Notes: generated by a model from the letters alone, not told the origin. Shown: positions 46,706 to 58,237, counted from the stretch's first letter. The stretch is 64,000 nt of DNA from Haliotis asinina (GCF_037392515.1 NC_090283.1:20217001-20281000); one strand, 5' to 3'. Numbers and translations: made by a program.

Positions 46706-47250
46706 CTGCTTAACTGACACCATTTATCAATTACCCCCCGCACCTAATGATTAAGAACACAGTTTTTTTGTTTGTTTGTTTTATTTTGGATTGGATAGGG
46801 TGTATTTCTACTTCAACTAGAAGCTTGTCACAAGCTTTCCAAACGCCCCCATTTTTAGGAAAACGACCGCACCCTTTACAACCTTGCCGGGAGTATGTGA
46901 CCTGTGAGAGAGACTTTTCATCGTATATGTCAGCGTGTGGTGCAGTACTTGCAGGTTCTTTTAAGGTTTTAACTCTGTGCACAACCCTCCAAGTGAATCA
47001 ATGCTTATTCTGTTATCGCTGTGATATGTGATATGCCCTTTGACCTCAACTCTAAATATCATAAATTTTGTTATGCTTTTATATGTATAATAAATTCATA
47101 TGACTTGCAATCCATGTTTCTTTTACTTGCATGTATCTCTAGTGGTAAGGTGCTATAGATCGATTAAGTTAATCCGTACTCAAATCCAATTAGTAATTTA
47201 GTAGTAGTTAGTACCTATCAGTTAAGAGCTGTGAACAACATACTGCCAGA
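46706..47250. other. No supported gene
   Basis: Open frames of 83-94 codons on opposite strands (46731-47031), unrecognised. Confidence 0.45.
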
Positions 47251-47251
47251 A

Positions 47252-47462
47252 AAAGGGATTCACGGAAATCGCACCACCAGAAATGGGACAACTCACTGGC
47301 CTACTTAAGAGAAATGATAATCTCACTGCCAGATATGGGACAACTCACTGGCCTACTTAAGAGAAATGATAATCTCACTGCCAGATATGGGACAACTCAC
47401 TGGACTACTTAAGAGAAATGATAATCTCACTGCCAAATATGGGACTCCCATAAATGGGACTA
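47252..47462. repeat. Tandem array, 52-bp unit, about 3.5 copies
   Basis: ATGGGACAACTCACTGGCCT, ACTTAAGAGAAATGATAATC and TCACTGCCAGA repeat at 52-bp spacing. The leading partial unit (AAAAGGGATTCACGGAAATC) also resembles AAATGGGACTTACGGAAATC at about 46170. Confidence 0.92.
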
Positions 47463-47689
47463 AATCGCACATGCGCGCGCGTCTCTCGGCCTCAATGAGT
47501 TATGTGCATTTTATATACTCACTGATTATTTTACCCATTGATTCAGCAAACTGAAAATGCACAATATTTCACACGTGAATGAAACGTTTGTTTACCGAAA
47601 TCATCATCTGTTCGTGTGCACACAAAATGTGACGTCACCTTGTTTCGCAGATAACGTAGTCGGTTATAATATATACAAATGTCGAGTCA

Positions 47690-47740
47690 TACACACACAC
47701 ACACACGCACGCACGCACGCAGGCACGCACGTGCGCGGTA
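47690..47740. repeat. (CA)n / (CGCA)n microsatellite
   Basis: Alternating purine-pyrimidine tract, ACACACAC then ACGCACGCACGC, which could adopt Z-DNA. Confidence 0.9.
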
Positions 47741-47937
47741 TGTGAGAAAGTAAATCATTTACTCGAAATTTTTAAAAATAGAAATTGGTATTGGTGGCAT
47801 CAAATGTTCTTGGGCAGTTTATCTCAATGCTGGACAATTAGATTTAGCGTGTTTACATGTAATGCAGAGATTTGAAACATTTTTGTCAGCGACGCCTGGC
47901 ACTGTGTGGCCTCATACGAGACTTCATTTACGACATA

Positions 47938-48165
47938 GCATGATATATATGGCGGCGGTCTGTACATTATCGAGTCTGGACCAGACAATCCAATGATCAA
48001 CAACATGAGCATCGATCTGCGCAATTGGGAACCGATGAGATGTGTCAAGCAAGTCAGCGAGTCTGACCACCCGATCCCGTTAGTCGCCTCTTACGACACG
48101 CATAGTCGCCTTTTATGGCAAGCATGGGTTGCTGAAGGCCTATTCTACCACGGAACTTCACACGG
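47938..48165 (-). mobile_element. SINE body, tail-less
   Basis: GGCGGCGGTCTGTACATTAT, GATCAACAACATGAGCATCG, GACCACCCGATCCCGTTAGT and TTTTATGGCAAGCATGGGTT match the minus-orientation body closely; it ends near GGAACTTCACACGG. The (ACTC)n 3' end is missing. Confidence 0.88.
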
Positions 48166-48737
48166 CCAACAAAATGTTACACAGAGGACAGTTGAAGATT
48201 TCATATCGATTATACATCATTATACATATCACTTCTCGTCATATGGATCACTCTTGTTACAAACGCCATTACATATTACATGTGTACATCAGTATTTTTT
48301 ATCAATCTGAAGGTCGCCAATTCAATTTGGTGTCCGCACACCTTCCAACCTTCCTCCCAACACACCTGTTAAGCAAATATTGTCAAATCTTTCTTTAGTT
48401 ATCGCGCTAAAATTTTTATGTCGTCATATATTTTTGCTGTGACCTTGCACATTATCTCAAAGTCACTACGTAGGGGATAATGAAACTGTAATGGCCCTCC
48501 TATGCTTTCCGTACCTTACAATGACCCACTGTGTCCTTCATCAACCGCTCCGCAATTCTTCTGGAGGATGCGTGTTTTATTTACTCTTGTTTTCACATCG
48601 TTAAAAACTGTGATGGAAACAATTGGCAGATCTAGCTACTTATATCTGAAATCGACAAAATATGGCCAACTTGGCTAAGATAGGATCGTCACTGTTTTAT
48701 AGATTTCCCAAAGCATTTTGTGAGCAGGATTTACAAT
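48166..48737. other. No supported gene
   Basis: Spacer; short frames only. Confidence 0.5.
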
Positions 48738-48752
48738 GGAATCTGCCTTGAG

Positions 48753-48918
48753 TGAGTGAGTGAGTTTGGTTTTACGCCGTTTTTAGCAATATTCCAGCAA
48801 TATCACGGCGGGGGACACCAGAAAATGGGCCTCACACATTGTACCCATGTGGGGATTCGAACCCGGGTCTTCGGCGTGACGAGCGAACGCTTTAACCACT
48901 AGGCTACCCCACCGCCCC
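48753..48918 (-). mobile_element. Intact tRNA-derived SINE with 15-bp target-site duplication
   Basis: On the minus strand GGGGCGGTGGGGTAGCCTAG starts the head. A-box, B-box (GGTTCGAATCC) and the shared 3' end follow, ending in ACTC repeats. A perfect 15-bp duplication, GGAATCTGCCTTGAG, lies at 48738-48752 and 48919-48933. This is the youngest-looking copy in the window. Confidence 0.95.
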
Positions 48919-49230
48919 GGAATCTGCCTTGAGACTTCACACCACTTAACCGGTAATAATAATTTGCAGACACAGTTTGTCCGTAGCAACTTCATTTTGG
49001 TGTTATTTCTTAAATGCAAACAAGAAATGGATGTCAACTTCTTCATTGTGAATAACACAGCGTTTCGGAGTGTAACCTTGCTCCTTCATCCTCTCACCAG
49101 AGATACTGCACTTCTGAACTTCTTGTGCTTTTCACATCTAAATGCCTTCCAAAGATTTTATATTACAGATGTTTCGGTATGAAGCTTGCTTCACAACATG
49201 ATAAGTGAATGCCCATCCTTTAGTCACTGT

Positions 49231-49512
49231 TCTGACCCGTGGAGATCAGGCATAGAATAGGTCTTCATCAACCCATGCTTGTCACAAAAGGCAACAATGC
49301 TTGTCGGAGGAGGTGACTAACGGGATGGGATCGGGTGGTCAGGCCAGCTGACTTGGTTGGCACATGTCATTGGCTCCCAATTGCTCAGGTCGATGCTCAT
49401 GCTGTTGATCACTATACTATCTGGTCTAGACTCGACTATTTATAGACCCCCGACACATAGCTGGAATATTGCTGAGCGCGGTGTAAAGGTAAACTCACCC
49501 ATTCACTACAGT
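49231..49512 (+). mobile_element. SINE body with tail
   Basis: TAGGTCTTCATCAACCCATG, GGTGACTAACGGGATGGGAT, GGTCGATGCTCATGCTGTTG and ATATTGCTGAGCGCGGTGTA, then CTCACCCATTCACT, follow the full body order. The head is absent. Confidence 0.85.
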
Positions 49513-51088
49513 ACGACGCTGTCTATTGCAGATCCGATGTTAAGATATAGTTAATCGACTTTTCATATGAAATGAAAACATCATGGACACGCTAAACATG
49601 ATTTACACATTGCTACGATTTCGTCAACAGCAACAAAACTCCTTTCCCCGATCACACAATTAGGACTCAAACAATGAACAGAATGGTGCAATGTCAACAC
49701 AGTTTCACCTGTACTTAAACTACAGCGGGTTTCACTTAGTGCTCTGTGTCCATATATCAAGAGAAGTGACGTCAAAGCAACTAGAATAAAGCAACTAGAA
49801 TATCACAATTTGAACTAAAACTAGCAAGGAAAGTTAAACCTATCATCACCATTTAGACAAACAACAGAAGGTAGCTCGCCATACTAGCGACCATGGGGAC
49901 TTACAGTACCTTTGATAAGTACTCCAGTTGGATTTACACCATCCCTTCAGCTGCTGGCAGTTGTTGGAAAAGTTAGCCAAAATTTAAACAACAAGAATAC
50001 TATGTTTAAAAAAGACTGGTAAGTTTACATAGACTTGAAAGTTTTTGGACTTACGTACCCTCTCAGGAATTTCAACAATAATTTCCTCGAAATTCAACAA
50101 TAAAATCAATTTCCTTTAAAAACAATAATTAAATGAGCACTGACTGTTAAAAAGATCCTTAACTGTTTTCACAGTAAAATACTTATCCCGTATGATGGCT
50201 GCTGGCTGCTTATGTCATACTGCTGCACGCAATCTTTTAAGACTTCATCTAAACCTAATCATGGGTTATTGGTTTATCGGTCACCACCCATAACACCTAC
50301 CAGTTCTTCATTATTATTTCTACACGTCGATTGAAAGTCACTCGTGGCCATCCGGTACGGAGACGATCAGCACCAACCTCGGTTTTACTGATGACGTTGA
50401 GCAAGTCCTGTAAATGTGGTATGAAGAGAGCCTATTTGTGTAGCCTCAGCGGTTGCAGAGCTACCTCGGTGAAACTTTCTAATGGCCAACACCCTCTGCG
50501 TAGTACTACAGTTAGTGATAACAACACAAACTTGATATACTCTTAAAACATGTAGGGGAACCTGGAATTTGAAGTCTGGTAGAAAGAAAACCCATTGAGG
50601 AACGTTACAATGGCATTCATTTTGTGTATGCAGCATTATTGCACGATATCACCACACTCAAACACAATACTACATGGGAGGCTCCTACACGTGCATGGGG
50701 CGTCATGATGAATCTTGACTTTTTCCAAGCCGGTCGATAAATCACTGTTGACCATTTGTCCGATAAATTTTCTTGCAATAAATTACACATCAAGTCGATG
50801 CATGAATGATGCTGGTTACAAACGATGCCACAGTCGCCGACTGTCACTGCTGAGGTGGCCAGGAACGGCTCGGACACCTTCACGTTCGGCGACGAGGTGT
50901 AATGTGAACCTATGGACGATACATTATTTTTATAGTATGGACGGGATTTCATCACCCATACTCAAGGATTGCTCAGGCATCTTATTACTCTTAGGCGAGG
51001 CGGTTTGTAGTATGCCACAAAAGATGCTTTTAATCCATTTGTGAATGGATGTTCTTCAACGTGCCAGTCAGCTGACTGACGGTCCTGG
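49513..51088. other. Region downstream of the lectin gene; no supported exon
   Basis: Minus-strand frames at 50385-50636 and 50617-50955 carry scattered Cys residues, but no acceptor in the required phase could be found. I see nothing else here. Confidence 0.4.
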
Positions 51089-51159
51089 TCATAGGGACAC
51101 AGTGACACGACACAACAAGATCATCTTTCTAGACAGAGCTAACATGGGTCCATACAGCC
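51089..51159 (-). CDS. Speculative terminal exon of the lectin gene
   Basis: An acceptor ATGTTTCTAG (minus strand, ending at plus position 51160) begins a 71-nt stretch that would enter in the required phase 1. It runs 22 codons to TGA at 51091-51089, with a short hydrophobic peptide. Only phase and position support it. Confidence 0.2.
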
Positions 51160-51428
51160 CTAGAAACATAGTAAGTTCTAGTAATTAAACGTTAAACTCC
51201 AATGTTATAGCACGTAAATAATCAAGATCGGGTGGCACGATAGCCATGTACCATTTGATTATAACATCAAAGTCGCCGTCACTGACGAACAGATCCATTC
51301 AATGGTCTCTTAGGATCAGAGGTGTTTGTGTCATCCTTGCACAAAGCTAAGACATATCAGCTCTTACTAAGGTCGTATATATATATAAGATGTTATGATT
51401 CAGAGGTTTCAGTCAATGGTTTACTCAC

Positions 51429-51671
51429 AACATGGCTTCACGGTCCTTTTCCCTTGCACGTCAACATGTCCGATTGTAAGGAATACGTCACGTGTGGATC
51501 GCCTTGAGACTCGGATAAAGCGGACGGGGAAGGTGGCGTTGCAAGTGAAGGTGAACTTCTCCCCAGCAGAAACGACGCTTGGCACATTTCCACACAACAC
51601 CACCTGGACATCAGAGCAGAGACTGACGTCTTTGTCCATCACCTCCACGGTTGCATTTGTCAAATTGGAAT
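51429..51671 (-). CDS. Exon 3 of F-type lectin-like gene
   Basis: A 243-nt phase 1-1 exon between the acceptor TATGTTTTCAG and the donor GTGAGTAAAC (minus strand). It encodes the second half of the domain: NLTNATVEVMDKDVSLCSDV, CGNVPSVVSAGEKFTFTCNA and FPVRFIRVSRRSTRDVFLTI, then GHVDVQG. The last part matches the closing strands of fucolectin domains, where an ARYVxV strand leads to LTLCEVEV; here the Cys is replaced (LTIGHVDV). Sequons NLT, NAT and NAT are present. Confidence 0.75.
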
Positions 51672-51897
51672 CTGAAAACATAGAGTTCAGGGTAGGTGTT
51701 ACACATAATCTATGTTTCTTAGGTGGTACAAACTGGTTTCTTTAAATGGTATTGCGTTGTGTCATTTTAACAAACTATCTTAAGTGTTTTCAAATAAAAA
51801 AGTGACTATTCTCCGAAATGTATCATTACAACTACAATACAGATGGTGAATAGGATATGGACTGACACTGACTATATATATATATATATGTATGTAC
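51672..51897 (-). other. Intron 2 of the lectin gene
   Basis: A 226-bp phase-1 intron with a GTACAT donor and TTTTCAG acceptor. It includes a (TA)n run at about 51873-51888. Confidence 0.6.
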
Positions 51898-52098
51898 TTG
51901 CTGCGCTTTGGTTTCTTGCTGTGACGGTGATGTAGCTGATAGTGAAGTAACCCCTTAGGTCCACCTCCCACCATGACGGGTTGCCGTTGAATGTCATTGC
52001 TCCGTCTCTTAAATACGATATATTGAGAGCATGGCCAGCATAATTACTTTCCCAGGTACTGCTTTGTTTTGCCTCTTTCCCATTTGAAATATTTTCAC
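51898..52098 (-). CDS. Exon 2 of F-type lectin-like gene
   Basis: A 201-nt phase 1-1 exon following the acceptor CACATTTCCCTTGCAG. It begins GENISNGKEAKQSSTWESNY and includes GHALNISYLRDG, NPSWWEVDL and ISYITVTARNQS, the opening half of the fucolectin (F5/8-type C, discoidin-like) fold. The spliced domain (exons 2+3) is about 148 residues, the usual length for an F-type lectin. The typical Cys-x-x-Thr before the WW motif and the His...Arg-x-Asp...Arg/Lys fucose signature are not evident, so fucose binding is doubtful. The protein would be secreted and N-glycosylated (six sequons over both exons). F-type lectins in molluscs often act as pathogen-recognition factors; that role is inferred here. 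Confidence 0.8.
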
Positions 52099-52134
52099 CT
52101 GCAAGGGAAATGTGAAGAGACCAGGAGAAAGGTG

Positions 52135-52230
52135 GAGGCTCACACAGACACAATACACAGACACAGTCATACACACAGACACAATACACAAACACAGTCA
52201 TACACACAGACATTCGCAGACACATTGACA
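52135..52230. repeat. Degenerate (CACAGACA)n repeat
   Basis: CACAGACACAATACACAGAC and CACAGTCATACACACAGAC alternate in two to three larger units of about 40 bp. Confidence 0.85.
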
Positions 52231-53448
52231 TACACATTCACATTGCTTCTTAAATCATTGTTCGAGTTGGAGTAAAAGAACTCATTCATTCCTGTAGCTA
52301 CGTTAATATCAAATCCTGTCTTAGTAGAAGGAAATCATTTGTGGATACAAAGAGTACCACACACACTCGTATCACCAGCCACTAATAACAAGACAACACG
52401 CGTGTCTGATAAGGGTGATGTGGCAGGATGGTGGGGCAGCTAGGCAGTTAAAACTTTCTAAAGTTAAAAAAGACTCGTGTTGGATTGCCCACATGTAAAC
52501 ATGTGCTGAACCCATCTCTAAATTCCCCCACTCTGATATGGCGGAGTATTGATAAATCGGACTAAAACTAAGTTATTGCATTTCAGATGTTTCATACCGT
52601 CGACTACGACATATTCCTCAGGATGGACGTGTCCTGGTTTGAGTTATACAACCAGGACAGCATCCCGGGCAGATGTCACAAAACAATTTTGCCCCTAACA
52701 CCTATCATGAGCATTTGTGTGTTCCTACATAATATTTTGTATCACTATTTTTTATTTGAAAGGTACAGGTACTACATGACTATAGACACAATCAAGTGAA
52801 TAATTTGAGATATATGTACATATAATATATTATTGTATACAATATATTTCCACATTAAGAACACTGAATGGGTAACATGCATAGTGTGATTTTTTCACTG
52901 TTAAGACATTTTCATATGACAGCAAGGGATGGAAGAGTAGTTTTACAGTTATGACATGAAGGCCAAAAGGTCCCCAAACTCGTGTATTGTGTATTACGTA
53001 TGCTGCACATGCATTAACTGGTATATGATATTTAGATGTCGCTTTAGTCCGTGTATGGTAGGGATAGATTTTAAACGTCTCTTTGCAAAGATGAATTGTT
53101 TTGCAGACATTATAATTAGGTTTAAGAGCCCAATTCTCCTTTCTTTACATCCCCAAAATAAATATGAATTATAATACCAATGCATATTGGTTTGAACCTT
53201 AAATATAAAGTAATAACTGAGAAAAAAGAAAGTGTTATTAAGAAATGATTTGTATGAGTATGATCGCATCATCATGGGAAATCACCTAGCCCCGACGTCC
53301 GCCAAATCAGGAATGTGGATTCTTACGCTAAGACATTTGTTTTGACCTGTTCTGTTGAGCTGTGATCATATGTTTTGTGTAAGTCTCCTTCAGAATGTTT
53401 TCGTGGTAGTACAGCATCTGTAACTTCCATCACACAAGACACCCATTC

Positions 53449-53537
53449 TACATTCATGGGTAGAATGTGTGGAATCGAACCTCGGTCTTCAACGTGACGA
53501 ACACACATTTCAACCAATAGGCTACTCCACTGCCCCT
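53449..53537 (-). mobile_element. SINE head fragment
   Basis: On the minus strand GGGGCAGTGGAGTAGCCTAT, the Cys-anticodon-like loop region and GGTTCGATTCCACACATTC match the tRNA-derived head. The remainder is lost. Confidence 0.75.
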
Positions 53538-53997
53538 AGTTGTAAAACAGAAAGCCGGACAAAGGCATCGATATTCTCATCAACCCCGTTAACACTTGTC
53601 TTGTAAACGTCAGCTATATATGTTTTGGTGAAGAAATATTAAACGGTTTTCATATATTGATCCAGAACTTAACACAACCAAAGACATGGATGAATCTGAT
53701 GTCGCCCATGCCGGGCAATTTTATCAATAGATAATAATAAATAATAAATAGATAATGTGTCATGATACTGATAGACATACTTTAATTTATTATCAAAGCA
53801 AAAAGACATGAGTTTTAAAATAGGTAAAGATTTCTCACTGATTTCATAAGATTTCTTTAATGACGTATTGTTCCAATTAAGGGATCAATACCTATCTCTT
53901 TGCAAAAGTTATTCTAAAAGGTATCCACATGACTTCCAGTTTCATTTGATTTTCCACTATAAAATGTATATGTGGATCTAACGTTTTGATCAACCTA

Positions 53998-54090
53998 ATA
54001 ATCATTCAAATCCATCCATCCATTCAAATCCATCCATCCATTCAAATCCATCCATCCATTCAAATCCATCCATCCATTCAAATCCATTTC
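53998..54090. repeat. Tandem array, 18-bp unit, five copies
   Basis: AAATCCATCCATCCATTC repeats five times and then decays. Confidence 0.95.
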
Positions 54091-54410
54091 ATATCCATGG
54101 GATCATACGGAATATTGCGACCAAAGTCCTCACCAGCTTCACTAACCTTCAAATACCTTAACTCACACATCTTTTACAAATGTTGACATAACAAATAATG
54201 TCAAATAGAATTGATTCTACAAAAGCAAGATTTAGGGATGTCAACTACATTATTGTGAATAACTCTTCCTTTCCTTAACGCAAACCAAGTTTAAATGCCC
54301 TTCAACGTTGAACATTGACGTAATATAATATCATAATTGATTATGTAACAACGTCTCAGTAATTATAAACGTTTAACAAATTTATGCTACATCCGTCATG
54401 ATATACTCAC

Positions 54411-54495
54411 CCCGTGTGTCGTGCAGGTTGGAGATGCCAAGATATAGCACTACAATGGCGAGCACATTGCCAGACGTCTTGTTGACAGGAGCCAT
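54411..54495 (-). CDS. Exon 1 of F-type lectin-like gene: signal peptide
   Basis: The ATG (minus strand at 54495) opens 28 codons plus one base, ending at a strong donor GTGAGTATAT. The peptide MAPVNKTSGNVLAIVVLYLG continues ISNLHDTR and has a hydrophobic core consistent with a secretory signal peptide. The phase-1 end restores a Gly codon on joining to exon 2, giving DTR-G-ENISNG. The linkage across the 2.3-kb intron is inferred. Confidence 0.7.
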
Positions 54496-55100
54496 CGTGA
54501 AAATGAATGTTCAAGCAGAGAGACGTGCCGTCAGAACATGCAAAACATCAAACACGATGCGGTTGACTAAACTGAGCCCATGACAACAAAGTCGGAATAA
54601 GATCTCTCTGAAAATGTTTGCAGCAGCATGTGCATTATTTATCATACTACAATAGAAATCTGCTATTTTCTTTTTGACATCACGTCAAGTACTCAAGAAG
54701 CAGTGAGTCAACTGAAACGCCGATCGGTTCTCTGTGACATAACAAGCATGTTATACCTATAGAGCATTTTTAGAAACGTTAACCTTTCATGCGAGCCAAA
54801 AGCTGTTGTTGTAACCACTTATATGTATACGAAGCAGACACCACTTGGGTTTTGGGAGATTTTTGCTGTTGTTAACGCGTAAATAATTGACACCAGAACA
54901 CTATACCGTACAATGTTTCAGAGAGAAAACCAAACCTGGAAAATATTGCATGTAAGGTTAACATGCTCCACTGCATACTTTCTAGGATCTGAACATGTGA
55001 ATACTGAAAATCAACATCATAATTATGATTCAACAGTGAGCTCTGTGTATCCGTCATAACTGACATGCAATGTTAGAGTTTAGGATGTTCATGAGAATGT
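54496..55100. other. Upstream region of the lectin gene
   Basis: Likely contains the promoter and 5' UTR on the minus strand; I see no assignable motif. Confidence 0.35.
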
Positions 55101-55106
55101 GAGCAC

Positions 55107-55312
55107 ACCAAGCTAAATGGTACACGCCAATCATGGCCAAAGCAGAAATATAAGTACAAATGTTGGCTGATTGGACCAAGCTAAATGGTACCCGCCAATC
55201 ATGGCCAAAGCAGAAATATAAGTACAAATGTTGGCTGATTGGACCAAGCTGAATGGTACACGCCAATCATGGCCAAAGCAGAAATATAAGTACAAATGTT
55301 GGCTGATTAGAG
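55107..55312. repeat. Tandem array, 68-bp unit, three copies
   Basis: ACCAAGCTAAATGGTACACG starts units at 55107, 55175 and 55243; each contains CCAATCATGGCCAAAGCAGA and TACAAATGTTGGCTGATTGG. Identity is very high. Confidence 0.95.
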
Positions 55313-56628
55313 CAACTGAAGGCAACATATGAATGTTTTGGCATATTCGTTTGGTGTTGGAGTTATTGCTCTGTCCAACATCGGTACATATTCCACAGCC
55401 ATGTTCATGCATTCTGAGGAATCCCACACAGTTAGATTCATGATTGGTTCGAAGTTTTCAGACAGCTGTGTCGTTATCGGGACAATGTTGCCTTTTGGTG
55501 AATGTTTTCTGCTTGGGTTTAAACCTGTTGTTTCTTTTGTTTCTACAAATTAGATTTAACTGTACGGTAGTTTAATTACATCTGGTCCATCAAATTGGCC
55601 AAGATCTTAGGGCTCACACAACGTTTGATTTGCCAAGGCTAAGCACTAGCCTCGCTTCAGTTCATGTCAAACTCTTGAGTCGGGATCAGATTACCCTTCT
55701 TTATTTGTTCAGATAACTCTTAGAAGCTAGGATACAGTTCCATTAGATATGGTGAAGCCTTCTAAAATCGCTTGCAAAAACTGAATCTAAGTCACCAGAA
55801 AAGCTTGACACACTGTCCCCAGCAGGAGTGCAAGTGGAGGAAGGGTAGCCTTCTATAAAAACAACGTCCCATCAAACAAATATACACAAATATTACTACA
55901 GTAAAACCAAACCCATGTACTCCAGGAATTATTCAAAAATATTGTTCCTTCTTATCAGTATTTAAATGTAAACTAAAGCTGGTTCTACCTGAGGGGAACT
56001 TCATGTCACAGGAGCAGATGTTGATCTTGACTCCGTTGCATCACACCTCTTAAAGACCATACCTCATTGGCAAAGAGGCAAGCCAGAGGCAGACACAGAA
56101 GATACCAGTTGAAAACATTATGCTTCAAGCAAGCTATTTATCAGCAACGGTATGCATAACTGGGACTTAAATATGTTCATTTTAATCATTGAAATATTTC
56201 CCCAAAGTACATTCAATCCGGGCAGTGTTGTCTGTGATTCCTTATTAAATCTCCAGGCTCATAAAAGGTTTCATTGAATTATCGCCCGATTCTCGATATC
56301 GGTCTTACATCTGACCAGTGCTAATTTGATCACTGTTGGTTACCCAGCCACGTTTCTATTGCAGGTAAAACAACACCTGATGCCTTTCACTTCCCTGCGT
56401 TAAATATAAATAACATTCATGAAGGACTTCTCAGTTGAGTGAAAAAATGACGAGAAACCCAAACGGGTCTAATAAATTTAATGGAAGTTAAGCAAGTTAT
56501 AATCCGCCTGCTTGGCTGACATTGCAGACACGATGAAGTCATTCTCTAACGATGCAGCATTGGTCATACATGTTGTGCAAGTAAGTATATGGTGAGGGGA
56601 GAGTATCCTTGGTTTTGTAAGTGAGAGT
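55313..56628. other. No supported gene
   Basis: Spacer; frames up to 74 codons, unrecognised. Confidence 0.5.
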
Positions 56629-56698
56629 CAGGGGCGGAAGGGAAGCATTTGTTCAAGGCGTTCGCTCGTCACGCCGAAGACCTAGGTTCGATTCTACA
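56629..56698 (+). mobile_element. SINE head truncated by a tandem array
   Basis: AAGGCGTTCGCTCGTCACGC, then CGAAGACCTAGGTTCGATTC, match the tRNA-derived SINE head. The element ends immediately after the B-box, where the 60-bp array starts. Confidence 0.85.
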
Positions 56699-57638
56699 TT
56701 GATACCGAACTGACTGTTTTACGATCCTTCATGATGCAGTGTGTTCTGTACTTATGCATTGATACCGAACTGACTGTTTTACGATCCTTCATGATGCAGT
56801 GTGTTCTGTACTTATACATTGATACCGAACTGACTGTTTTACGATCCTTCATGATGCAGTGTGTTCTGTACTTATACATTGATACCGAACTGACTGTTTT
56901 ACGATCCTTCATGATGCAGTGTGTTCTGTACTTATACATTGATACCGAACTGACTGTTTTACGATCCTTCATGATGCAGTGTGTTCTGTACTTATGCATT
57001 GATACCGAACTGACTGTTTTACGATCCTTCATGATGCAGTGTGTTCTGTACTTATACATTGACACCGAACTGACTGTTTTACGATCCTTCGTGATGCAGT
57101 GTGTTCTGTACTTATACATTGATACCTACCTGACTGTTTTACGATCCTTCATGATGCAGTGTGTTCTGTACTTATGCATTGATACCGAACTGACTGTTTT
57201 ACGATCCTTCGTGATGCAGTGTGTTCTGTACTTATGCATTGATACCGAACTGACTGTTTTACAATCCTTCGTGATGCAGTGTGTTCTGTACTTATGCATT
57301 GATACCGAACTGACTGTTTTACGATCCTTCGTGATGCAGTGTGTTCTGTACTTATACATTGATACCGAACTGACTGTTTTACGATCCTTCATGATGCAGT
57401 GTGTTCTGTACTTATGCATTGATACCGAACTGACTGTTTTACGATCCTTCATGATGCAGTGTGTTCTGTACTTATACATTGATACCTACCTGACTGTTTT
57501 ACGATCCTTCATGATGCAGTGTGTTCTGTACTTATACATTGATACCTACCTGACTGTTTTACGATCCTTCATGATGCAGTGTGTTCTGTACTTATGCATT
57601 GATACCGAACTGACTGTTTTACGATCCTTCGTGATGAA
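56691..57638. repeat. Tandem array, 60-bp unit, about 15.7 copies
   Basis: Units contain GATACCGAACTGACTGTTTT, ACGATCCTTCATGATGCAGT and GTGTTCTGTACTTATACATT. Variants (GAAC/TACC, ATG/GTG, ACATT/GCATT) recur in a patchwork, suggesting unequal exchange. As 60 is a multiple of 3, both strands keep open frames (315 codons on the plus strand; 141 and 117 on the minus). I consider these artefacts. Confidence 0.97.
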
Positions 57639-57796
57639 GAGTATCATAATCATAATCAGATTTACAGCTGAGCACTAATGCATTACACTTGGCCATCATA
57701 CGCCACAGTAGGTACTCTCATATATTTCCCTCATATCAAACTATTACTAAGATGATAGTTAAAAATGTAAAACCTTCAATATTGGACACTACGAAA
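57639..57796. other. Spacer
   Basis: Nothing recognised. Confidence 0.5.
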
Positions 57797-57920
57797 CAGT
57801 GAGTGAGTTTAGTTTTACGCCACACTCAACCTTAGTTCAGCTTTATATGGCGGTCTGAAAATTGGCGAGTGTAGACCAGACTATCCGGTGATGCACGAAC
57901 ATCATCTGCGCAGTTGTGTA
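57797..57920 (-). mobile_element. SINE 3' half
   Basis: GTGAGTGAGTTTAGTTTTAC, GCCACACTCAACC, TATATGGCGGTCTGAAAATT and GTAGACCAGACTATCCGGTG match the minus-orientation body next to its tail. Confidence 0.8.
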
Positions 57921-58235
57921 AAGTAACTGCCAGGACATGGTAACAACACTACCTGACCCACCACTAAATATTCTAAAATAAAAAAATTAAAAACAACAAA
58001 CTCAAGTATGCGAAAGGCTCAAAGCACCAAGAATCAAAAGGAGCAAATCAATGCCAAGATGCAAATTATGAACTGAAACATCAACGCCTTCCTATGTCAT
58101 AGGAGTTGTGCAATGAAGAGGAAACTTCATACACATTTAACTGTTGGTTGTTTGTGCATGGTACTGAAGTGCCAGTTCCATTCAACCTATCATTATACTG
58201 TGTATGGATGGCTGTCAAGATGGTTTCTGTTGGAG
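57921..58235. other. Spacer
   Basis: Nothing recognised. Confidence 0.5.
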
Positions 58236-58237
58236 TC

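Larger units (their letters stand above)
52099..54410 (-). other. Intron 1 of the lectin gene
   Basis: A 2.3-kb phase-1 intron. It contains a degenerate CACAGACA-type repeat (52135-52230), a SINE fragment (53449-53537) and an 18-bp tandem array (53998-54090). No other coding signal is seen. Confidence 0.55.

Noticed and set aside
50617..50955. Cys-containing minus-strand frame as a PAN-like exon of the lectin gene
   Set aside because: The only acceptor-like site has no polypyrimidine tract and gives phase 0, but phase 1 is needed. The Cys pattern is weak.
56691..57638. CRISPR-like regular repeat
   Set aside because: Units are contiguous without unique spacers, and the genome is eukaryotic.
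56694..57678. 315-codon frame and opposite-strand frames with a 20-residue repeat
   Set aside because: Artefact of the 60-bp tandem unit; simultaneous openness of both strands argues against coding.
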